From NCBI GenBank assembly GCA_030141605.1, contig JAQGDQ010000002.1:1718501-1782500 (forward strand): a DNA stretch of 64,000 bases, read 5' to 3'. The first letter of the stretch is position 1. Every line of letters begins with the position of its first letter. Below, piece after piece: positions 55,901-64,000 of the stretch. The notes under the pieces were generated by a model. That model was given only the letters and a program-made list of their open reading frames with translations, searched no databases and was not told where the DNA came from. This DNA is from Tubiluchus corallicola. Its lineage: Eukaryota; Priapulida; Priapulimorpha; Priapulimorphida; Tubiluchidae. The position numbers and the translations under genes are program-made.

Positions 55901-58900
55901 CTAATTAATACCCTGCTTAACTTTCTTTCGGGTATTAGAATGTTTGGTTTCCTATTTAACATCTATTTATTTATGTCTTTTCAACCTCTGAATCGAACGT
56001 TAGTCATTTTGTTGTTAATAGTAATATTTTAATATTTTAAATTATAGTAATGTTTTAGTAATATGTTTATAATAATACTGCTCACTGAACGTCAGTTTTG
56101 GAATCTGCAAAAGCCAAACTTAAAGTTGAACCAAATTTTCAGATACTTTTCATTTGTTAGTTTGTCACTGTTTGAGCAGTAAAGAAATCGTACATGTTAA
56201 GATTTGTCCATTTTTAGTTTTATTATTTAATATATTTTTGTCTTACAGGAATATACAGTCTATGAAGGATATACGTACACACATAGGTTATGCTCGAGCA
56301 TGGGTGCGTCTTGCTCTCGAACGCAAACTGTTGGCTAAACATTTAAGAGAGCTGCTTCTAGATACAGATTTGACTAGGTGTGTTAAACTGCCTTGCATTA
56401 ACTTAATGGAATAATAATTTGAGTTTATGTGATTATAATGCTAATCCATGTAATACACCCAAAGCCTCTTTTGCTAACTGTTAATCGTAGGTATTGACTT
56501 ACTGTTTCTTAATCTATTTTGGAAAAAATGGATAGATTAGGATTTGTTGGAATAGTAACTCTAGGAACTCTAGTTGGAATAATGTCGTCAGTACCTTAAC
56601 AGAGTTTTCTCATTTTTCACAGGAGTTTGTATAAAAGGTATGCTTTCTTGCGATGTGAAGATGAAAAAGAGCAGTTTTTATTCCACCTCCTTTCTCTAAA
56701 TGCTGTTGACTTCTGCTGCTTTACAAATGGATTTCCTCAAGCTAGTATGTATCACATTGTAACATCTGTTTTTATAGCAGAAATATGCGATCTAATGCTA
56801 TGTGGTGTAATATTTCCATTATTTGTTAATGAATGCCCCAATTTAATTTTAATGTTTTGCTATGCTACCCTGAAGGCCACAGTTGTCATGTTGATGATAC
56901 AAGAACATGCCATTGATCAAGCTTGTGAGACATCTGCAAGATGTGCTGGAAGATCTTAAGTTCTGCATGTCACTGCTTCAGTCATACTCCTCGAGACTGT
57001 AGGCTGTGACACATGAGACTATCACACTAAATACTAAGAGTATGGTAGACTTGCAGTTGTTTCAGCAATACTTTGGTGTAATACATTGTTCTGTAATGTT
57101 CCTTGCTATTTCTGTACCTCTCTAGCAAAAGGTTATGGACAACCCAGTATGTGCGGATTATAATGTAGCTAATATTTCTTTGTGTCTCTGGTGCACATCA
57201 ATAGCTGCCTTTTAGAAATTTTAAAATATTATGTTATAAATTTTGATTGGTTTGCAGAAGTCACATACAGAGTGGTGCTATTTGCTGGACGAAAGTTTAG
57301 TACAACGACAACAGCAAATGCTTATTTGTGTCTGTCTGGTACACTCGGTCATACAGCTCATGTATATCTTCCCAAAGGCTCTCTAGAACACGTCTTTCAG
57401 GTAAGGAGCATTAAAATTGTTCTGGGCTGTAATTGTTTAGCTACTTTAATTCTTTCATTCTTTAATGTATATGATATGAACTAGAGAGCAAGGACTGTAT
57501 GTGACAGTCAAGCAATTAAATTTTCACTTTGATCATTGCTGTAATGTTTTAGTAGGTCTTGTTTAATTAATTACTTGTTCATTCATCTATTCATTTAGCT
57601 CTCTTATGCATTCATTACATTCATTCCTTCTTTTAATTGTTTATTTACTCTTTTATTTGCTATGCATGTGTGTTATGTGTAACTCATTTCTTCTGGCTCA
57701 CTTCACAAATTTTATGGGCTCAGCTGATATAGAAAAAAAATTATATTAATATAAAGATCATTCACGTAACTTGCTTTGCTTTTTTGTAGCACAAAAATTT
57801 GGGTATTCTTTCCACATTACGAATTGGTCACGACAATGCGGGTATGTCCCCAAAGTGGATGGTAGATAATATTCTAGTCAGAAACGAAGTAACTGGTCAC
57901 CTGTACAAGTAAGATCATTTTATTTTCTTGGGTCACTGTTCGTTTTAAAAAGATTAAGCAAAATTGGGAAGGCAGTACTGAAATAGAGTATTTGTTAGTT
58001 TAGTCAGTGTTATTGTTCAAGGTAAAATAGAGTCACTATATACCTATCTGTCTGAACGTTTGTCCTTTATAGCGGTTTGATTTAGTTGTAATATGAAATT
58101 TAAAAAGTTTTAGTATTGTGCTTCTTCAGTTAGGTGACATGCTACTAACAAAAATTGATTTTGTGTAGGTTTCTTGGTTTCTTGAATACATCTGCTGAGT
58201 AAAATCATTTCCGCATTTTAGAAAGTTTGACTTTTTTTAATAAATTTGAAATGCTAATTTGTTACACAGGTTTCCGTGTGGGCGATGGTTAGGGAGGGGA
58301 GTTGATGATGGCAGTACAGAACGCTTACTCGTTGGAGAACTTTTGCCTTCAAACACCGACTTAGAGGGTAAGATCTTATTCAGTTATCTCTTATGACCAC
58401 AAATCATTGTGCAATATAAATGCCATGTTAAACCTGATTTATATACACTTGTTACTAATATATAAATCTGTTAAGGCAGCTAACATTATATCTATGAACC
58501 ACTTTTCAGACTAGTAATGTGTGAGCAGAACTGGTGTTGTTCACAATTTAATCACCAATTTGATGTCAGTTTGAACATGTGTTTATAACTTTATAGCTTT
58601 CATGTGTAGCATGCTTCATTCAGACATGTCTGATGACATTTTCAAATTTCTAAAACATTTCGGGACTGCAAACCAAAAACAATCAGCCATGTTGATGTAG
58701 CTAATGTATTAATATTATAAGCATTTATTTTGGAAATCTGTTATCTTATCACATCGTGGTTGCTGTGTGTTGGATAGTTGGGGTTCCATTACATCTGTTT
58801 AAATATGCGAAGAAAGATCAGTGGTTCATATGTTTTTTTTATTTTCAGATCTTATTAGCTCTTGTCGGGCGCCTCCATCACGATCTCAATCTCCTGCATC

Positions 58901-61900
58901 TCCACGAAAAACTCTAGAACCAAGTAGGCATTAAATGATTTTGAAAAGTTACACATTCTTTTTTCAAGCTGGGTATTTTATAAGTATTGAACTCAAACTT
59001 ATTTTTTTTTATTTGTGGTTGTTAAGTTTATTTACCTCCTTGCTCTGAAGTATGCAATAACCTAATAGTTTGAACATTAAATTTTTTTGCCTTGTTACCT
59101 TACTTCAAATCGTCAATTTCCGTGATTTTTCCAATTTCCTGTGACTTATACTATTTTAATTAATTTGAATTTTATTTTGTAGGGATGACTGTTGCAGAAA
59201 TTCAAGAACTGCTAGGAGATGCTGTGAATAATATAGTCAAGTTCTACTACAAACCTGAAAAAGAGGTAAACTTCAGATTGTATTGATGAAATATATAATT
59301 TTCTTTTATGTTGCAGTATTGTATGTTGTCTAGTCTGCCAGATATATCCTGCCAGGTATGTACTAGCTTTATGACTATTACAATGTATACATTTTGTGCT
59401 AAAATTTGTCCAATTTGGCTTATATATTTAAAATTTTGGTGAAACCACCACATTATTCGGCAGATTATTGTAATTGCTTCCACCAATCAGTTCAAAACCA
59501 AAGTTATATATTTACAGCAACATAACATACAGTTTGTATACATGTTTTTGATTTCTTTAATTTCTTTTCAAAAACAAGCTAGCTTTTACTTTATTATAGT
59601 ATCTCAGTATTCTAAATGGTGCAATGAGGTCACTTGATGTACCAATCTTTTCAGGAGTACGGCTGTTTTGCTCTTATTTAGACTAACTTGTCTGTAATTT
59701 AATGGCATGTCACACTTTCCTTTCTAGTATAGAATTGCAGAAATGTTTACTTTTATACATTCGTTTAGAATTACTTGTTCTATGGGTTTTGTGATTTATG
59801 AATGAATTTGCAATTGTTGATCATATGTCACTAACATATAATTTGTTTGTTCTATTTTTTACCGTACAGACTAAAAACTTGCAAGAAAAATACTACAAAA
59901 TCTTCCACAATTTTTTTTTGTCAATACGGATGATATTTATTGACAAAACGGAAATCATTATTTCAGCTTCTGTAAAACTTTTGTTGTATGTCCCAAGTGA
60001 CTTGACAAAAGTTACTTATACAATTGGCTGATAATGTCTTATACTATTGTCTGATAATGTCTTCGGTAAATGTGTGACCTTTTTCGAGAAACTGCATTTT
60101 CGAATTGAAAGTAAAAGTAAACGGCTTATTGAGTATGATGTCAAGCTTTTCCTTAACACCAAATTTCTATATATTTTTAAACAAATAAAAATATGACCAT
60201 AAGGTAGATGATGTCATTTTCAAATATACAAAAATGACCATCATGCATTGCTTCATTCACATTGCGTGCTTAAACTGCAATACTACCAGAGAATGACATG
60301 CCTATTGGCACCCACTGGCTGAGAATAATAGTTGCAAAATGGCCCAAGTTTTGAGCTGTATTTGGTCATTTTTCTTTCACTAAAATCTCTTAAATTACTA
60401 ATGTCCATGAATAACTTGGTGTAGAACACTTGACACTTGCTAACAGCTTTAAGAATGAAGAATTTATTTACTTTTAAACATTGTGGCTATTTTTTATAAT
60501 ATGTATATCATTCTTGAATTTAAGTAACTGAGTATTTTTAATTTTATTTTTATAACCCTTGATAACAATACGTATGATTGCAGAGAGGCAGCCTTACAGT
60601 GTTGCTGTGTGGGGACAGAGGAATCGTTTCCTGTATGGAACTAGTCTTTCAATATGGTTTTAAATCTTCCAGAATGTTTCGACAGCATTTTTTCACTTGG
60701 GACTTCATTGGTAATTTTTTAACTCATGGCCAAGCTTATCAATATATCGTTCAATATGGGTACCAGACATTTGAACCTAAATGTATTCTACCCATTAAAT
60801 AGACTCTGAATAGATATTTGTCACAATCAATGGCACAATGTCCACAAACGTTCTGAAGAATATTGTCGCTATTGACTAACTCAAACTCTGATTTGTCTGG
60901 AATCTTAACTTAACGATTAAAAAAACAGCAATGAAAATCCTGCTGTTTTTGTTAATCATTAATGATTAATTTATTTTCAAGATACCTGGGCAGATTTAGA
61001 ATAGAGCAGAGCAACGTAGAACTTAAGTGCATAACATGTTTTTGCCACACAAAAGCATTTTATATCTGTTTACAAATTTTTAAAGAGAGAGGCTCCTGTT
61101 TTAAATTATTTTTGGCTGCTCGATTGATATCGTCTAAAGTAAATGAGGCCACTAAGAAATATTGTTTTTCTGTCTATGAATGACATGTGTGCCCAATCAG
61201 CATTCTCATGGTAGAAGTTTACTGTATCAGCCAGTCACTATTAGAGATAATAGAACAAAATTTTGAAGTTAAAAAATTTGTAGATGTAGGAAACTCGTAA
61301 ACTCACACAGTATGTATTTAATAAATCATTTTTTACAGATAGGGTCAATTCTTATTTTGAGTCCATAATTCACGAGGAATTTGATGCTAATTCCAAATCT
61401 CACGTTAAGATGGCATTGCAGAGTTACTGTAATTTAGTGAACCGTATCAATCGTGCAAGCAAAACTGTTGGAAAGGATGGGAAATTTCAATTGTTCGTCT
61501 GTGTCAGTATTAGGTAATGCTTACACAAAAGATTTATGAATATAACCGAAGTAAATTTACGCCATTTAAAAGTTTGGTTCTCTCTTTGTAAACTGTATTT
61601 TTATGTTTCACTTTGGTAAGTGTAATTACGATTTTACTTGACTGAGTTGAACCCATACCAATTTGATATATTTGATTCTTTCTTACAATGTTTAAGATTG
61701 TAAACAAACTTAAAAGAAGCTATTATACAGCTCTGCTTCTCTATAAGTCTCACTGCCACTGTAGCCAGCAGCTGTTACAAGGTCAATACTAATTGACCAT
61801 TATCTCAATACAGTTGCTAAGTGTTGTGAGTAAAGTATGAGTATTTTATTGCATTCACAGTTGAGTTAAATGTTACTCTAGTTTTACTATTCCTTGTTCA

Positions 61901-62305
61901 AGAACCTGGAGAGGCTAATTTAACATGCACAAGCTAAATCAAGTTGTAACAGTAACAAAATTTGAGTAGCAGCAAAATTTAACATAACGTGCAATAGATC
62001 TTTCATTATGTTCATTGTGCATTTGATTAAATTCATTGAAGAATTGATAAAATCCAGAAGACCATAATTGAAATTTCCATTTAAACACCAAGAAACAAAT
62101 TATTAATGTTTTTTGTTGCAGAGATCATGCACTGCACCAATGGCTGCCATTGATAGCTGATTCAGCTGTAACAGAAAACATGTATGATGAGCGGTCGTTC
62201 TTCCGTGATCCAAACCTGGTGTCATTTCTTGTACAAATCTTACAACCTCTTGATGAATTTGACATGTACTTAGAGGCTTCTCTAGTCAAGGGCATTGGTA
62301 TGTAA
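34935..62305 (+). CDS. DENND5: DENND5 (Rab6-interacting protein 1-like) DENN/RUN/PLAT protein, 27 constitutive exons, complete
   Basis: DENND5 proteins are Rab exchange factors (Rab39) and Rab6/Rab11 effectors acting at Golgi and recycling endosomes. Exons: 34935-35034, 37216-37325, 38380-38944, 39294-39419, 40233-40420, 41870-42034, 42272-42455, 42939-43074, 43976-44092, 44646-44763, 45196-45286, 45636-45792, 46071-46167, 46920-47045, 47520-47672, 48584-48680, 54415-54613, 56249-56377, 56623-56744, 57258-57400, 57790-57908, 58270-58367, 58849-58923, 59183-59265, 60584-60710, 61339-61513, 62122-62305. The sum is 3984 bases, 1327 residues plus TAA (human paralogues about 1275-1290). Domains: uDENN with [12 protein letters not shown] at 11-22; central DENN at about 190-420 ([34 protein letters not shown]); dDENN to about 610; RUN1 from about 735 ([30 protein letters not shown]) to about 990; PLAT at about 995-1110 ([29 protein letters not shown]); RUN2 at about 1140-1327 ([22 protein letters not shown]). 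Introns 1 and 11 use GC donors. An in-frame ATG at 34926 is an alternative start, but the chosen one has A at -3. Confidence 0.95.
35290..35790. repeat. GC-rich block with partial inverted-repeat structure, family unknown
   Basis: Clearly GC-richer than the surrounding intron 1 of DENND5. GATCTATATATC (35328-35339) is inverted as GATATATAGCTC (35695-35706) with changes, and CCCACCGGG (35390-35398) is inverted exactly as CCCGGTGGG (35674-35682), giving a nested fold-back of about 380 bp. The middle also has small hairpins such as GGAGG/CCTCC near 35405-35420. No coding frame resembles a known protein. It may be a fold-back transposon or a piece of a structured repeat. Confidence 0.6.
36211..36764. 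mobile_element. hAT-like non-autonomous element
   Basis: The left end TAGGGATGTTAACGG and the right end ACATCCCAA (inverse TTGGGATGTAAAACGATAC) form imperfect terminal inverted repeats, and many TATCGAT/ATCGTATC words lie inside both ends. ATTGCAAA (36203-36210) and ATTGCAGG (36765-36772) agree at 6 of 8 positions, consistent with an old 8-bp target duplication. No transposase frame. In DENND5 intron 1. Confidence 0.6.
37905..37982. repeat. (AG)n microsatellite
   Basis: Almost pure AG dinucleotides for nearly 80 bases, interrupted once by AGGG, in DENND5 intron 2. The long LS-repeat frame on the minus strand is only this repeat translated. Confidence 0.97.
40738..40798. repeat. (TTA)n microsatellite
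   Basis: TTATTA units with a few changes, in DENND5 intron 5 beside the LINE fragment that follows; it may be that element's own tail. Confidence 0.9.
40855..41530 (-). mobile_element. LINE reverse-transcriptase fragment in DENND5 intron 5
   Basis: The minus strand translates to [19 protein letters not shown] and [14 protein letters not shown] near 41320-41460, the reverse-transcriptase blocks leading to the first catalytic Asp region. After a gap these are followed by a 138-codon open frame (40861-41277) that looks like a displaced C-terminal part ([36 protein letters not shown]). The FADD block itself is missing, so an internal deletion is likely. Opposite in orientation to DENND5. Its [11 protein letters not shown] motif differs from the LDFQKAFDSV of the LINE at 11640-14880, so it is a different family. 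Confidence 0.75.
44394..44413. repeat. Poly-G tract of 20 bases
   Basis: Twenty uninterrupted G in DENND5 intron 9. Such tracts can form G-quadruplexes and their length is easily misread. Confidence 0.95.
45286..45635 (+). promoter_or_regulatory. GC-AG intron (DENND5 intron 11)
   Basis: The donor reads GCAG followed by GCATGT and the acceptor TTGCAG at 45635. Only this GC donor joins exon 11 to exon 12 in phase ([10 protein letters not shown]). The nearby GT at 45290 would shift the frame into a stop. Confidence 0.75.
49531..50226. mobile_element. Tigger/pogo-like inverted-repeat element
   Basis: The left end CAGTAAGTCCTCACTTAAC and the right end, read in inverse CAGCAAGTCCTCACTTAAC, differ at one position and continue as (A/G)ACG. 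CAGTNNGTCC-type ends are typical of pogo/Tigger elements. The expected TA duplication is not preserved. No transposase frame. In the 5.7-kb intron after exon 16 of DENND5. Confidence 0.7.
51212..51670. mobile_element. Mariner-like inverted-repeat element
   Basis: The left end CAGGGTCTTTTCAAAG and the right end, inverse CAGGGTGTTTAAAAAG, match at 14 of 16 positions, and TA flanks both sides (51210-51211 and 51671-51672), the mariner hallmark. The interior is broken in all frames. Confidence 0.7.
52187..52267 (+). CDS. DENND5: Candidate cassette exon A of DENND5 (81 bp)
   Basis: Acceptor TTTCAG, donor GTAAGTGAG, both strong. It enters and leaves in phase 1, so including or skipping it keeps the DENND5 frame. 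It would add 27 residues including [19 protein letters not shown] between the first RUN domain's two halves. I know no counterpart in vertebrate DENND5. Confidence 0.6.
52762..52845 (+). CDS. DENND5: Doubtful cassette exon B of DENND5 (84 bp)
   Basis: The donor GTGAGTAAA is strong and the frame [19 protein letters not shown] is open. With the better acceptor (CCAAG before 52743) the exon would be 103 bp and would run into a stop when joined in phase 1; with the weaker acceptor GAAAG before 52762 it is 84 bp and symmetric. Either a frame-keeping cassette, a stop-introducing exon, or not an exon. Confidence 0.35.
52972..53055 (+). CDS. DENND5: Candidate cassette exon C of DENND5 (84 bp)
   Basis: Acceptor TTTTTCAATAG, open frame with [20 protein letters not shown], phase 1 in and out if the donor is GTTGGT. 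A better-looking donor GTGAGA lies four bases later but would create a stop at the next junction. Peptide composition looks like genuine coding sequence. Confidence 0.45.
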
Positions 62306-64000
62306 CATGGCACCTTTCTGCAGTCACCTTTACTTGAGGCTGTTAACATTTTCTTTAGTGAAACACACAATGCTGTAGATATCAGTAGAATCTGGTATTG
62401 TGTTGCCAAGTTATATTGTAAAAAATGTATAAACAAAAACGGTTATCATAAAGATGAATATTTGTATTAAAGTTTACGTTATTTATTAAGATGTTTATAA
62501 AGGTGGTCAATGGTTTCAGCGCATGTTTCTGTTTATGTTATCAACTCTTAATAGGTAGCAGGTAATTAAAATGTCTTTGCAATTAGCTGATTTTCAGAAA
62601 AGTCAGGTGTACTATATTTAGATACAAGGTTAATAACTTATCAAGTCCTTGCTCAAAAATCCGATAACATTGTAGTAGTATCCTCAATATCTTCACAAGC
62701 TTCAACAGTTTATGATTTAATGCGATTTTTCAAGCTGTTAGTGCTGGAATGTGAAATTCCAAAATCTTTGGAATCTGTTTCTGAACTGACAAAGCCAGAT
62801 TTACTTTTAAAATTCAATTTATGTAATGGTTTCGTAATTTAGATGGCTCTGAGAATATTCTCACAGTTCTAGTTTCATTAAAAATTAGTCCTAGAAACTC
62901 CTAGACAGTAGACCTAGAAAAATGAGTTTTGCAAGTTCTATACATGCTAATTATAAAATGAATATTATTTTTGTACAAGTTTCGCATAAAAAGCATGTCT
63001 TATATAAAATAAATTTTATTGCTATAATATTCGCAAGTAAGTAAAGAATATTATCCTAATGCAAATTATCAAAGTAAGTATTAAGTTCAATTTCTGACTC
63101 TGACTAGCTTTCTTAGAGATTTTTCCAAATTTCTAACGCTGTATTAAAGTAACTTAATCTACTTAAAAGTTAAACTATTTGCATCTTTCGAACACTTTGT
63201 TATTCTGTATTTTAAATATAAAGTGTCTTCTTTGTTTAAGCTTTAAATTGTTCACTAAGGCTTCGGCTGCATATTTTATGCATTTTGTTGTGTTTCTTTT
63301 ACATTTTGAATGCTCGATATTATGTCTAGTCTCATGTCAGTATTATGAATTTTGTGCTAATTTTCTTACATTATATACATATATACACCAAGTAATTTTG
63401 AATTTGCTACAAATATGTATTGTAATTTTCGATTAATTCTCTACAAGGTGAAATGTGTAACATACTGTACATATTATTGTTGCATGTCACTGCACATAAA
63501 TGTGGATAACTATACTATTATTGCATAAATAAGACTATCTTATAATATCTAAATTCTTATTAATTGTATGCAAATAGAAAATTCTTAATATTATTAATTT
63601 TCGTAACGAAAAATTAAGGTGAAAATAAAGCTTAGATCATGTTATATTACTCTGTTATTGAAGTTATACAATTTTCCATTGCTGTGTGGAAACTACTGTA
63701 AATCATAATCATTGTCATCAGCATCATTATCATCATCATGTACACTACTACTTAAACTAATAATAGTATTTAGTCCTCTCCTCTTATGTGCCCAGTGTTT
63801 GTGTAACAGTGTAACTTTAGTAATAGTTGTTTGCATAAACAACTGTAATGATTGTTGTAGATTATTCAGATATTCACATAGAGAGCCAGATATGTAATGC
63901 CTTATATACTGTTGGGGTAATAACTGTGATGCAATGTTCCAAAACAAGGTTAATTTGTGCAAATAATTTTCTTGTGCATGTATTTTCACGGTTAAAGAGT
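62306..64000. other. DENND5 3' untranslated and downstream region
   Basis: Very AT-rich. Candidate poly(A) signals AATAAA occur at 63008-63013 and 63624-63629. A short CATCAT simple repeat lies near 63720-63740. No further gene is recognisable up to the right edge. Confidence 0.5.

Overview
The window is nuclear DNA from an intron-rich, AT-rich animal genome, most likely a non-vertebrate metazoan. I cannot name the species. There are no operons, no Shine-Dalgarno-led reading frames and no bacterial genes. Coding sequence is cut into short exons with GT/AG (and two GC/AG) borders, and introns and intergenic DNA are full of decayed LINEs, short inverted-repeat DNA transposons, SINE-like pieces and microsatellites. 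Most of the longer open frames are noise. The real genes were found by joining short frames through splice sites with matching phases.

Four protein-coding genes can be read. (1) 354-15555, minus strand: a shelterin-type telomere repeat-binding factor (TERF/TRF) with a TRFH domain over exons 1-5, a Ser/Thr/Pro-rich hinge, and the first residues of the C-terminal Myb/telobox domain. The rest of that domain lies off the left edge. (2) 23826-26345, plus strand: CWC22, a spliceosome and exon-junction-complex factor of 839 residues whose whole coding sequence is one exon. (3) 28125-33037, minus strand: HINT1, a histidine-triad nucleotide hydrolase, complete in four exons (131 residues). (4) 34935-62305, plus strand: DENND5 (Rab6IP1-like), a Rab exchange factor/effector with DENN, RUN, PLAT and RUN domains. 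A constitutive set of 27 exons keeps one frame for 1327 residues, and two or three additional symmetric exons between 52187 and 53055 look like optional cassettes.

The layout is TERF and CWC22 head to head, CWC22 and HINT1 tail to tail, and HINT1 and DENND5 head to head about 1.9 kb apart. The genes do not form one pathway: telomere protection, splicing, nucleotide hydrolysis and vesicle traffic simply lie side by side.

The rest is mostly mobile DNA: a CR1/Jockey-like LINE inside TERF intron 1, a second LINE tail just upstream of the TERF start, a third reverse-transcriptase fragment in a DENND5 intron, and at least seven non-autonomous terminal-inverted-repeat elements, several with target duplications that can be read directly. 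A near-perfect 34-bp-arm hairpin sits in TERF intron 2, and a GC-rich inverted-repeat block of unknown kind sits in DENND5 intron 1. No tRNA, rRNA, CRISPR or viral gene was recognised.
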